A DNA stretch of 18,792 bases. Source: an uncultured Bacilli bacterium. Its GTDB lineage: Bacteria > Bacillota_I > Bacilli_A > RF39 > UBA660. Of this stretch, positions 1 through 7,327 are shown in pieces. Under the pieces are notes generated by a model. That model was not told the origin of the DNA and ran no database searches. It worked only from the letters and a program-made list of their open reading frames with translations. Numbering within the stretch: position 1 is the first letter of the stretch; each line of letters begins with the position of its first letter. The stretch covers positions 1-18,792 of the forward strand of contig CAJTUR010000011.1 of NCBI GenBank assembly GCA_910579535.1, given 5' to 3'. The position numbers and the translations under genes are program-made.

Positions 1-61
1 CTTCATAACTTAATTTACTCATATAAAAACCTCGTTTCTTATGTCCAAGAAACGGAGTTCA
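1..61 (-). mobile_element. Left end of an IS3-family (IS150-like) insertion sequence, running off the window
   Basis: Read on the minus strand from 61, the sequence opens with TGAACTCCGTTTCTTGGACA, which has the TG start and internal TTGGACA seen at the ends of IS150-group elements. A GAGG ribosome-binding site and an ATG at 22 follow, giving Met-Ser-Lys-Leu-Ser-Tyr-Glu before the window ends. That is a typical beginning of an IS3-family OrfA helix-turn-helix protein. Inverted repeats CGTTTCTT (33-40) and AAGAAACG (47-54) form a hairpin with a T run on its minus side, so the same bases may also terminate the upstream hydrolase transcript. Only seven codons are visible, so the family call is inference. 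Confidence 0.5.
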
Positions 62-68
62 TATCAGT

Positions 69-1112
69 TTAGTCTTCTTTATTTTCATATACTTTTTGAT
101 AACAATACGTCGTTCTTTCTTCGAAATATTTTTTCTGTAAATCTCTTATTTTTAAATGAATATTTTGAATAACTTCTTTATGATTTCTTTGACCATGTAA
201 TGTCATAATTACAATACTATAAGGCTTTTCTTCCAAATATAAACCCACATCATGATAATACATTCCAGTTAAACCATATTTATGATAAATTTTAACCTCT
301 TCTGTATTAAAATCATTATAGAAAGTACCACTCATAATACTTTTCAAAAAAGGACCATATTCTTTATTTTCTGTAATAATCCGATACGCCTCCTTCAAGT
401 AAAGATTCATATCGGTAGCAGTCTGATTACCAAAATCATCACCACCTGTTAAAATCACTTTTGCCCCTAAACTTTTTCCATAGTTTTTCAAATTATCAAA
501 ACCAATATAATCTAAAAGCATTTTATGAGCAGAATTATCACTAATATAAATAGCATTAGTCATCAGTTCCCTTAAAGAGACCCATTCCCCTAATTTAAAA
601 GTTCGCTTGCCACTATCATCCTTATAATAATAATTTTTTGTAAATTGAATTTTTTCTTCATCAATATCAATAATCCCATTTATAGCTTGATTAATTAAAT
701 ACAACACATCTACTAATTTAATTAAACTACATCCATAATAAACCGTATTAGATTGATATTGATAGTTAAATCCCGTCGTAAAATCTTCAAAATAAACGGA
801 AACATTATATTTTTGTTCTCGGATATAAGAATCCACTTCATTATTTATTTCTAAAATCTCTTCTTTATCATTTCTCTCATTTACACAAGAAGTAAATTCT
901 TTTTCTTTTTCTAAATTTTCTTCTTCCTTTTTAATGGCCGCTTGATTTAATAATTGATTAATTTCTTCATCTTTTTTTTGTTCCTGTTTCATTTTAAAAA
1001 CTTGAAAAGCCAATGAACCCTTTTCATAAGAATAAAAAGAATAAACCATTATAACCAGTAAGAGAAATAAAATACTACAACTCATTTCCCATAATATTCT
1101 TTCTTTTGGCAT
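69..1112 (-). CDS. Membrane-anchored beta-lactamase-like serine hydrolase
   Basis: The product resembles the class A beta-lactamase/D-Ala-D-Ala peptidase fold. Numbering is from the upstream ATG at 1124. One membrane segment lies at residues 15-30. A charged, coiled-coil-like linker spans about 44-105, and the hydrolase domain about 106-335. The active-site triad is visible: SxxK as S133-L-I-K136, SDN at 195-197, and KYG at 282-284 in place of KTG. The catalytic domain should face outside, acting on cell-wall peptides or beta-lactams. No clear omega-loop glutamate of true class A lactamases is seen, so a cell-wall role or an inactive relative is as likely as resistance. The ATG at 1112 is preferred because GGTGAT precedes it; 1124 is the alternative. 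The gene follows the tuf terminator and is probably transcribed separately. An IS end begins 8 bases after its stop. Confidence 0.8.
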   Translation of the reverse strand: MPKERILWEMSCSILFLLLVIMVYSFYSYEKGSLAFQVFKMKQEQKKDEEINQLLNQAAIKKEEENLEKEKEFTSCVNERNDKEEILEINNEVDSYIREQKYNVSVYFEDFTTGFNYQYQSNTVYYGCSLIKLVDVLYLINQAINGIIDIDEEKIQFTKNYYYKDDSGKRTFKLGEWVSLRELMTNAIYISDNSAHKMLLDYIGFDNLKNYGKSLGAKVILTGGDDFGNQTATDMNLYLKEAYRIITENKEYGPFLKSIMSGTFYNDFNTEEVKIYHKYGLTGMYYHDVGLYLEEKPYSIVIMTLHGQRNHKEVIQNIHLKIRDLQKKYFEERTTYCYQKVYENKED

Positions 1113-1154
1113 CTTAATCACCATTTTTATATCATATCATATTTTTAGCAAAAG

Positions 1155-1184
1155 AAAAATAGTTAGCAAACACTAACTATTTTT
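1155..1184 (-). terminator. tuf terminator
   Basis: There is a perfect 12-bp stem (1155-1166 with 1173-1184) and a six-base loop. On the minus strand the stem is followed by a T-rich tract. It begins 11 bases after the tuf stop codon and closes the str operon before the hydrolase gene. Confidence 0.9.
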
Positions 1185-1194
1185 AAGTTTCATA

Positions 1195-2361
1195 CTATTC
1201 AATAATTTCTGAAACAACTCCAGCACCAACAGTACGACCACCCTCACGAATAGAGAATTTAGTACCATTTTCAAGTGCAACAGGAGCAATTAATTCTACA
1301 GTCATATCAACATTATCACCAGGCATTACCATTTCAACTCCTTCAGGAAGATCAATAACACCAGTAACATCGGTTGTACGGAAATAGAATTGTGGTCTAT
1401 AATTTGAGAAGAATGGAGTATGACGTCCGCCTTCTTCTTTACTTAGAACATAAACACTAGCTTTGAATTTATGATGTGGCGTAACACTTCCTGGTTTAGA
1501 AAGTACTTGTCCACGTTCAACTTCATCACGAGCAATACCACGAAGTAATACTCCGGCATTATCTCCAGCTTGAGCAAAGTCTAATTGTTTTCTAAACATT
1601 TCAATTCCTGTACAAACAGTTTTCTTAGTATCTCTAAGACCAACAATTTCAACTTCATCATTAAGATTTAATTGTCCACGTTCAACACGTCCTGTAACAA
1701 CCGTTCCACGTCCTGAAATAGTGAAAACATCTTCAATACTCATTAGGAATGGTTTATCAGTATCTCTAACTGGTGAATCAATATAGTCATCAACAGCAGC
1801 CATTAAATCACGAATAGATTGTCCAGCTGTCTCATCACCCTCTAAAGCTTTTAGAGCACTACCACGAATAATAGGACATTCACTATCAAAGTTATATTCT
1901 CCTAATAATTCTCTAATTTCCATTTCTACTAAGTCTAATAACTCAGGATCATCAACTTGATCACATTTATTCATGTAAACAACGATTTTAGGTACACCAA
2001 CTTGTCTAGATAATAAAATATGTTCTCTAGTTTGTGGCATAGGTCCATCTGCAGCAGATACTACTAAGATAGCTCCATCCATTTGAGCAGCACCAGTAAT
2101 CATGTTTTTAACATAATCGGCATGGCCTGGACAGTCTACGTGAGCATAATGACGTTTTTCAGTTTCATACTCAACGTGAGAAGTATTAATGGTAATACCT
2201 CTTTCTCTTTCTTCAGGTGCTTTGTCGATATCAGCGTATTCAACAAATTTACCAAAAAATTTTGTAATAGCAGCAGTTAATGTTGTTTTTCCATGGTCAA
2301 CATGACCAATTGTTCCAATATTAACATGTTCTTTTGAACGATCGTATTTTTCTCTTGCCAT
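1195..2361 (-). CDS. tuf: Translation elongation factor Tu
   Basis: EF-Tu is the GTPase that carries aminoacyl-tRNA to the ribosomal A site. The 388-residue protein is full length. It shows the P-loop G-H-V-D-H-G-K-T (19-26), the G3 motif D76-C-P-G-H80, and N131-K-C-D134 of the guanine-specificity loop. The two beta-barrel domains follow, ending in a normal R-T-V-G-A-G-V-V C-terminal stretch. The start is the ATG at 2361, because AAAGGAG lies 8 bases upstream and MAREKYDRSKEHVNIG is the usual N-terminus; an in-frame ATG at 2379 lies before that site. It is the last gene of the rpsL-rpsG-fusA-tuf operon. A weak hairpin (CTTGAA/TTCAAG) sits in the 67-base gap after fusA. Confidence 0.98.
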   Translation of the reverse strand: MAREKYDRSKEHVNIGTIGHVDHGKTTLTAAITKFFGKFVEYADIDKAPEERERGITINTSHVEYETEKRHYAHVDCPGHADYVKNMITGAAQMDGAILVVSAADGPMPQTREHILLSRQVGVPKIVVYMNKCDQVDDPELLDLVEMEIRELLGEYNFDSECPIIRGSALKALEGDETAGQSIRDLMAAVDDYIDSPVRDTDKPFLMSIEDVFTISGRGTVVTGRVERGQLNLNDEVEIVGLRDTKKTVCTGIEMFRKQLDFAQAGDNAGVLLRGIARDEVERGQVLSKPGSVTPHHKFKASVYVLSKEEGGRHTPFFSNYRPQFYFRTTDVTGVIDLPEGVEMVMPGDNVDMTVELIAPVALENGTKFSIREGGRTVGAGVVSEIIE

Positions 2362-2428
2362 CGTTTTTTCTCCTTTCAATTTACTATTCTATTTTATCTA
2401 ATGCTTGAAGTATTTTCAAGTATTATTT

Positions 2429-4501
2429 TTAATTAGCGCTGTTTTTCTTTATAATCTCTTCAGCGATAGATTTTGGAACTTCTTCATAGTGATCTTTTTC
2501 CATTTGGAAGTTTCCACGTCCTTGTGTATTACTTCTTAAATCCGTTGCATAACCAAACATTTCAGATAATGGTACCATTGCAATAATTCTTAAAGTATTA
2601 CCAATAGACTCTTGACCCATAGGTCTTCCACGGCGACTGGTTAAATCACCCATAACATTTCCCATATATTCTTCTGGAACATCAACAACCACTTTCATGA
2701 TTGGTTCTAAAAGAACAGGTTTACATTTATTTTTTGCTTCTTTTAAAGCCATAGAAGCCGCAATCTTGAATGCCATTTCACTTGAATCGACATCATGATA
2801 ACTTCCATCATAAAGAGTAGCTTTAACATCAACAAGTGGATAACCAGCTAGAATTCCTCCAGCCATTGCTTCTTGAAGCCCTTTATCCGTTACTGGAATA
2901 TATTCACGAGGAACCACTCCACCAACAATTGCGTCAACAAACTCGTATCCTTTTTCTGGATTAGGTTCAAATTTAACCCAAACATGTCCATATTGTCCAC
3001 GACCTCCAGATTGTTTAATATATTTACCTTCACATTCACCTGATGTTGTAATCGTTTCACGATAAGCAACTTGTGGTCGCCCTTTATTACATTCAACATT
3101 AAATTCACGCTTCATACGATCAACAATAATATCTAAATGTAACTCACCCATTCCTGACAAAACGGTTTGACCAGTTTCAACATCCGTTTTAACACGAAGT
3201 GTAGGGTCTTCTTCTACTAATTTAGCAATGGCAATAGCCATTTTATCTTGATCATTTTTACTTTTTGGTTCAATTGCAATATCAATAACAGGTTCTGGGA
3301 ATTCCATTCCTTTCATAATACATGAATTTTTCTCATCACACAATGTATCAGCAGTTGTTGTATTCTTAAGTCCTACAGCTGCAGCAATTTCCCCAGCATA
3401 AACTTCTGTAATTTCTTTTCTTTGATTGGCATGCATTTGTAAAATTCGGCCAATTCTTTCTTTTTCACCTTTAGTTGAATTTAGAACATATGAACCACTT
3501 TTTAATACTCCTGAATACACACGGAAGAATGAAAGACGTCCAACAAATGGGTCAGTCATAATCTTAAACGCTAAAGCAGTAAAGGGTTCAGAATCACTTG
3601 GATGACGTTTAACATCATTTCCATTTTTATCTGTACAATCAATCGCTTCAATATCTGTTGGAGAAGGTAAATAATCTATAACCGCATCAAGTAAAGTATG
3701 AGTACCTTTATTTCCTAAAGCATCAGCACACAATACTGGGAAGAAACCAACGGATAACGTAGCTTTACGAATAGCCGCCTTTAACTCTTCAACAGTTAAA
3801 TCCGCTCCATCCAAATATTTCATCATTAACTCTTCATCAAAATCAGCTACAGCCTCAATTAATTTAGATCGATATTCTTGTGATTTAGCTTCCATATCTT
3901 TTGGAATTTCCATTTCTTCAAGCTCTTGCTTCTCATCACCAACATATTTATAAGCTTTCATACTAACTAAATCAACATAACCAATATAGTCTTGTTCAGC
4001 ACCAATAGGAAGAATAATCGGAGCTGCATTAGCACCTAAACGGTCCTTTATTGTTCCTAAACTGAAATAGAAATCCGCACCCATTTTCTCCATTTTATTA
4101 GCACAAATCATTCTTGGAACCTTATATTCATTAGCTTGTCTCCAAACCGTTTCGGTTTGTGGTTCAACACCAGCTTGAGCATCAATTAGAGCAACAGCAC
4201 CATCAAGTACTCTTAAACTTCTTTGAACTTCAATTGTAAAATCGACGTGTCCAGGTGTATCAATAATATTTAATCGGTATCCTCCCCAATGACAAGTCGT
4301 CGCAGCGGAAGTAATCGTTATTCCTCTTTCTTGCTCTTGTTCCATCCAATCCATTTGAGAAGCTCCATCATGAGTTTCTCCAATTTTATGAGTAATACCT
4401 GTTAAGAATAGTATTCTTTCTGTAGTAGTGGTTTTACCAGCATCAATATGAGCCATAATCCCAATATTTCTTAATTTATCAATAGAAACATCTCTTGCCA
4501 T
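2429..4501 (-). CDS. fusA: Translation elongation factor G
   Basis: EF-G is the ribosomal translocase GTPase, which also acts in ribosome recycling with RRF. At 690 residues it is full length. The G domain has A-H-I-D-A-G-K-T at 17-24, the switch region R-G-I-T-I-T around 59-64, and D81-T-P-G-H. Domains II to V follow, including the domain IV stretch with G-G-R-G-Q-Y-G-H-V. The G4 motif reads N135-K-M-E138 rather than the nearly invariant N-K-M-D; the codon is GAG. The gene starts 9 bases after rpsG with a GGAGG site and is translated as part of the str operon. Confidence 0.98.
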   Translation of the reverse strand: MARDVSIDKLRNIGIMAHIDAGKTTTTERILFLTGITHKIGETHDGASQMDWMEQEQERGITITSAATTCHWGGYRLNIIDTPGHVDFTIEVQRSLRVLDGAVALIDAQAGVEPQTETVWRQANEYKVPRMICANKMEKMGADFYFSLGTIKDRLGANAAPIILPIGAEQDYIGYVDLVSMKAYKYVGDEKQELEEMEIPKDMEAKSQEYRSKLIEAVADFDEELMMKYLDGADLTVEELKAAIRKATLSVGFFPVLCADALGNKGTHTLLDAVIDYLPSPTDIEAIDCTDKNGNDVKRHPSDSEPFTALAFKIMTDPFVGRLSFFRVYSGVLKSGSYVLNSTKGEKERIGRILQMHANQRKEITEVYAGEIAAAVGLKNTTTADTLCDEKNSCIMKGMEFPEPVIDIAIEPKSKNDQDKMAIAIAKLVEEDPTLRVKTDVETGQTVLSGMGELHLDIIVDRMKREFNVECNKGRPQVAYRETITTSGECEGKYIKQSGGRGQYGHVWVKFEPNPEKGYEFVDAIVGGVVPREYIPVTDKGLQEAMAGGILAGYPLVDVKATLYDGSYHDVDSSEMAFKIAASMALKEAKNKCKPVLLEPIMKVVVDVPEEYMGNVMGDLTSRRGRPMGQESIGNTLRIIAMVPLSEMFGYATDLRSNTQGRGNFQMEKDHYEEVPKSIAEEIIKKNSAN

Positions 4502-4510
4502 ATAGTCCTC

Positions 4511-4978
4511 CTACCATCTATAATGAGCAAATGCTTTATTTGCTTCTGCCATTTTATGAGTATCCTCACGTTTTTTAACAGCGCCACCTGTTCCATTAGC
4601 GGCATCCATAATTTCATTCGCTAAATTAATAGCCATTCCTTTACCATTTCTTAACTTCGCATAATTCACTAACCAACGAAGCGCTAAAGTTTGACTTTTA
4701 TCATCACTAACTTCAACTGGAACTTGGTAATTACTTCCTCCAACACGACGAGATTTAACCTCTAATGCTGGTTTAATATTCTCTAAAGCCTTATTATAAA
4801 CATCCATTGGCTCTTCACCAGTTTTTTCTTTTATAATATCAAATGCTTCATAAAGAATTTTTTGAGCTGTACCTTTTTTTCCATCTTGCATAATTTGATT
4901 TACTAATTTAGTAACCACTTTTGAATTATACACAGGATCTGGTAAAACATCTCTTTTAATTGCTCTTCTCTTACGCAT
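4511..4978 (-). CDS. rpsG: 30S ribosomal protein S7
   Basis: S7 is a primary 16S rRNA-binding protein that nucleates the head of the 30S subunit and contacts E-site tRNA. The 155-residue length is normal. The family signature is clear: R-R-V-G-G-S-N-Y-Q-V-P-V-E-V in the middle, and the C-terminal K-K-R-E-D-T-H-K-M-A-E-A-N-K-A-F segment. An AAAGGAGGA ribosome-binding site precedes the ATG. It lies between rpsL (22-base gap) and fusA (9-base gap). In E. coli, S7 represses its own operon by binding the rpsL-rpsG intercistronic region; the short gap here leaves little room for such a site. Confidence 0.98.
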   Translation of the reverse strand: MRKRRAIKRDVLPDPVYNSKVVTKLVNQIMQDGKKGTAQKILYEAFDIIKEKTGEEPMDVYNKALENIKPALEVKSRRVGGSNYQVPVEVSDDKSQTLALRWLVNYAKLRNGKGMAINLANEIMDAANGTGGAVKKREDTHKMAEANKAFAHYRW

Positions 4979-5000
4979 TTTTATTTTCCTCCTTTATCTA

Positions 5001-5414
5001 TTATTTTTTTGGTTTCTTTGTTCCATATTTACTACGACCTTGTTGTCTATTTTGAACGCCTTGTGTATCAAGTGTTCCACGTACAATATGATATCTTACA
5101 CCGATAAGGTCTTTAACACGACCACCACGTACTAAAACAACACTATGTTCTTGTAAATTATGTCCTTCTCCTGGTATATAAGCATCAATCTCTTTTCCAT
5201 TAGAAAGACGAACTCTTGCATATTTTCTTAAAGCTGAGTTTGGTTTCTTTGGAGTTTTTGTACCAACACGAGTACAAACACCTCTTCTTTGTGGACTATT
5301 TTGATTTGTTTGCTTTCTTTCAAGTGTATTTAATCCAACATTTAAAACGGGACTCTTACTTTTTCTAGTTTTCTTTTTTCTTTTGTTATTTACAAGTTGA
5401 TTAATTGTAGACAT
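5001..5414 (-). CDS. rpsL: 30S ribosomal protein S12
   Basis: S12 sits at the decoding centre and sets tRNA-selection accuracy. The 137-residue protein has the longer N-terminal region found in Gram-positive S12. The T-P-K-K-P-N-S-A-L-R-K loop includes K56 and K57, equivalent to E. coli K42 and K43, where streptomycin-resistance changes occur. P-G-E-G-H-N-L-Q-E-H follows. The second conserved loop reads K-D-L-I-G-V-R-Y-H: Ile104 replaces the proline at E. coli position 90, while the neighbouring Asp (D88 equivalent, the methylthiolation site) is kept. It is the first gene of the str operon and has its own strong promoter and a structured leader. Confidence 0.98.
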   Translation of the reverse strand: MSTINQLVNNKRKKKTRKSKSPVLNVGLNTLERKQTNQNSPQRRGVCTRVGTKTPKKPNSALRKYARVRLSNGKEIDAYIPGEGHNLQEHSVVLVRGGRVKDLIGVRYHIVRGTLDTQGVQNRQQGRSKYGTKKPKK

Positions 5415-5427
5415 ATTGTCCTCCTTT

Positions 5428-5537
5428 CATTAACACACATCCTGGTGTGTCAAAAAATATATTAAATACAGTCCTACCTAAGTAGAACCAATTTAAAATT
5501 CAAAATTAATATAACACTATTAATATATGCTAGTCAA
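5428..5537 (-). promoter_or_regulatory. Promoter and structured leader of the rpsL-rpsG-fusA-tuf operon
   Basis: On the minus strand, TTGACT (5532-5537) and TATATT (5508-5513) are 18 bases apart, a good housekeeping promoter with a start near 5501. The leader of about 86 bases has two hairpins. One pairs the arms of 5470-5489 (core CTAC/GTAG, with G-U pairs extending it to 8). The other pairs ACACAC with GTGTGT (about 5434-5451), extends outward through a G-U and A-U pairs, and ends next to the GAAAGGAGGA ribosome-binding site. The second hairpin could tune access to the site; whether a ribosomal protein binds it is unknown. Confidence 0.75.
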
Positions 5538-5881
5538 GAAAAAAATTCACAATATACCTATAAAAAAATAATTATTGCTTCTTAGAAAGTACTAAAAATC
5601 TCTTTACATAAAGAGTTCTTTTATAGATTTATGAATTAAGCTAACAGCTTTTTTTTGTTATAGCGCTTAATAAAGAATATATTAAAAAAGATAATACTTT
5701 ATATACACACTCATTAAATTCTTTAGATTGGCTACAAAGAAAGTAAAATTAAATCTAAAATCAAATTAGATTAAAGTTTCCATTTAATTTTCATAATATA
5801 CTAAGGATATTAAATTAAAAATAAAAGACTGAAGTAGCTAATTTACGATTTTCTTAAGTAAAAAATACGCTCCAAACTTTG
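5538..5881. other. Intergenic gap upstream of the str operon
   Basis: No gene is supported here. A short hairpin (CTCTTT/AAAGAG, 5600-5615) is followed by a T run on the minus strand and may terminate the upstream three-gene operon. On the plus strand a tiny AAGCT-AAC-AGCTT hairpin (about 5639-5651) is followed by Ts. A plus-strand stretch without stops (about 5654-5746) has no start codon or ribosome-binding site and matches nothing I recognise. It may be a relic. Confidence 0.5.
5600..5615 (-). terminator. Possible terminator of the three-gene membrane-protein operon
   Basis: A 6-bp stem CTCTTT/AAAGAG with loop ACAT is followed on the minus strand by ATTTTTAG. It is small and lies about 265 bases past the last stop codon, so the assignment is tentative. 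Confidence 0.4.
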
Positions 5882-6238
5882 TTAATCCTCATAGCCTTTG
5901 GTTTTATAATCTCCACAATGAACATATCCTTTATAATCAAAAACCAAATCTTTATGACTTAAAATCACATACCCATCACATAAGACATCATTGACTTTAA
6001 ACTCATCAATCAAACCTTCAGCCATTAACTCTTTTAAGCTTGTTTTTATAGATTCCCCTTCATTAGGATATAAAAATTTTTGATCCGCATATTTCTTCTC
6101 AGCTTCCACTAACTTATCTTCTAACATTCTATATTCTTTAGTTTTATTTTTATAAAGAAAGCCAAATAATGTCAATACAATAAAAATGCCGACAATCAAC
6201 ATCCCCCAAATAATACTCATATATTTCATTTTTTTCAT
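5882..6238 (-). CDS. Small membrane-anchored protein with C-terminal TKGY motif (paralogue of the pilin-like neighbour)
   Basis: The 118-residue product has one N-terminal membrane segment (about 8-29), a charged helical stretch (30-55) and a small outer domain. The domain ends with C87-D-G-Y and C108-G-D-Y-K-T-K-G-Y. The adjacent upstream gene ends in the same pattern (C-E-G-Y, then C-D-S-Y-E-T-K-G-Y), so the two look like tandem paralogues. The two cysteines may form a disulfide outside the cell. The start is the ATG at 6238: AGGAGAG lies just before it, and the upstream gene stops two bases earlier. An in-frame ATG at 6259 would overlap that gene and lacks a better site. The function is unknown; a pseudopilin-like role is inference from the neighbour. 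Confidence 0.75.
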   Translation of the reverse strand: MKKMKYMSIIWGMLIVGIFIVLTLFGFLYKNKTKEYRMLEDKLVEAEKKYADQKFLYPNEGESIKTSLKELMAEGLIDEFKVNDVLCDGYVILSHKDLVFDYKGYVHCGDYKTKGYED

Positions 6239-6240
6239 AA

Positions 6241-6660
6241 CTACTCTCCTAATCTCCAACTTTGATACCCTTTTGTTTCATAAGAATCGCAATGAATAAA
6301 AGGGTGAACTTCTATTTCATTATTTCGATTTCTATAAATTAAACTATACCCTTCACAATAATCTTTTTGATCTGTAAACATCTCATTATCATCCAACAAA
6401 TGATACTTAATTAAATTAGAAGCAGTAACAGTAATAGTTCCACCACCAATTTCTTCTTTATAATATTTATTAAAATATTTTAACGTTGCCTCTTTTAAAG
6501 AATTTTCTATCATAGGATAAGTGACTTCTTTCCGATTTATTTCCTTAAATTCTTTAGTTAACGTTTCCGTATTATAAACAACAAATAAAAGAGCAATAAA
6601 TAAAATAGCACCATACATAATTAGTTCTTTTAAACCAAATCCCGAATTATTATGCATCAT
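6241..6660 (-). CDS. Type IV pilin/pseudopilin-like small protein
   Basis: The 139-residue product begins with a short polar leader followed by G7-F8-G-L-K-E12-L and a hydrophobic stretch to about residue 29. This matches the prepilin class III signal: cleavage after Gly, Phe at +1, Glu at +5. The rest is a soluble domain ending in C102-E-G-Y and H-C124-D-S-Y-E-T-K-G-Y. AAGGA lies 8 bases before the first ATG; a second ATG follows directly. No prepilin peptidase, assembly ATPase or platform protein gene lies in the window. The protein could therefore serve a competence or type II-like pilus encoded elsewhere, or be a membrane protein that only resembles a pilin. Confidence 0.7.
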   Translation of the reverse strand: MMHNNSGFGLKELIMYGAILFIALLFVVYNTETLTKEFKEINRKEVTYPMIENSLKEATLKYFNKYYKEEIGGGTITVTASNLIKYHLLDDNEMFTDQKDYCEGYSLIYRNRNNEIEVHPFIHCDSYETKGYQSWRLGE

Positions 6661-6716
6661 ATCACGCGTCCTTCATGTTTTTATATTATAAAGTATATAT
6701 TTAAATTAAGCAAAGA

Positions 6717-6980
6717 TTATTCACATTTCCGTTCTTTGATTAAAAAGGGGCCAAACTCTGTAGCAGTCAGACAAATTCGATTATAACGAATCATTTTATA
6801 CCCTAGTCCCGTACAAATATAATTAGAGCCATCCAAATAATCATTTGTTTTTTCTGACAGACAAAAAAGCGGATCTAAATCTCGCCTTATTCGAAAATAA
6901 TCTGTAAAAACCATAACCATCCAACAAAATAAAAAAATTAAAATCATTAACTTAACCCCAAAAATAAGTTTATTCTTCAT
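6717..6980 (-). CDS. Small single-pass membrane protein with CTGLGYK motif
   Basis: The 87-residue protein has one membrane helix (about 10-27). Its outer part contains four cysteines after the helix (C40, C56, C70, C86), the stretch Y-I-C-T-G-L-G-Y-K and E-F-G-P-F. I do not recognise a named family. The even number of cysteines in a probably exported domain suggests disulfides. It is the first gene of a three-gene minus-strand operon. A promoter lies directly upstream, and a ribosome-binding site (AAGGTGAT) precedes the ATG at 6980. Confidence 0.7.
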   Translation of the reverse strand: MKNKLIFGVKLMILIFLFCWMVMVFTDYFRIRRDLDPLFCLSEKTNDYLDGSNYICTGLGYKMIRYNRICLTATEFGPFLIKERKCE

Positions 6981-6999
6981 AAGAGATCACCTTATGTTA

Positions 7000-7028
7000 A
7001 TTATATAAAAGTATTTCCATTTCTTCAA
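7000..7028 (-). promoter_or_regulatory. Promoter of the three-gene membrane-protein operon
   Basis: On the minus strand, TTGAAG (7023-7028) and a perfect TATAAT (7000-7005) are separated by 17 bases. The start would be near 6993, leaving a very short leader to the ATG at 6980. This shows that the operon is transcribed independently of rplL. Confidence 0.8.
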
Positions 7029-7099
7029 GAAAAAAACAAAAGTTCCCTAAAAATCAACAAAAAATAAAATGAAGCCAAAAACGCTTAATTCTGCACCTT

Positions 7100-7147
7100 A
7101 TAATACTATTTTGCCACTAGATAATTATAATATTAGAATAGTATTAT
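7100..7147 (+). promoter_or_regulatory. Promoter of the ribbon-helix-helix gene, bracketed by two palindromic sites
   Basis: TTGCCA (7111-7116) and TAGAAT (7134-7139) are 17 bases apart, a plausible promoter. AATACTATT (7102-7110) lies just upstream of the -35 and AATAGTATT (7137-7145) overlaps the end of the -10. Each is itself a 4+1+4 palindrome, and together they form a perfect 11-bp inverted repeat (7100-7110 with 7137-7147). The arrangement suits an autoregulating repressor. Confidence 0.6.
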
Positions 7148-7168
7148 TATAGTGAAAGAGGTTATATT

Positions 7169-7327
7169 ATGATTACAACTACTTTAAGAATCGACGAAGA
7201 AACCTATAACAAATTAATACAACTTGCCACGAATGAAGAAAGAAGTATTAATAGTCAAATTATCTACATACTAAAAAAATACATTGAAAATAATTTTGAA
7301 AAAAACAAAGAAAAAGAAACGATTTAA
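7169..7327 (+). CDS. Arc-like ribbon-helix-helix DNA-binding protein
   Basis: A 52-residue protein starts at an ATG with AGAGG seven bases upstream. The N-terminal stretch T-T-L-R-I-D-E-E-T-Y-N-K-L is a typical beta strand followed by helix A of the Arc/MetJ fold. R-S-I-N-S-Q-I-I-Y-I-L-K-K-Y-I supplies the turn and helix B, and the tail is lysine-rich. Such proteins dimerise and bind short palindromes as repressors or antitoxins. No toxin gene follows, because the gene runs convergently into rplL and the two share a terminator. It is one of the few intact plus-strand genes in the window. The paired palindromes around its promoter suggest autorepression. Confidence 0.85.
   Translation: MITTTLRIDEETYNKLIQLATNEERSINSQIIYILKKYIENNFEKNKEKETI

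Noticed and set aside
1113..1150. Promoter for the serine hydrolase gene
   Set aside because: TATGAT/TATAAA-like -10 sequences are present, but no -35 at acceptable spacing could be assigned.
2083..2280. Plus-strand open frame inside tuf
   Set aside because: It is antisense to a fully conserved EF-Tu region and has no ribosome-binding site or family resemblance.
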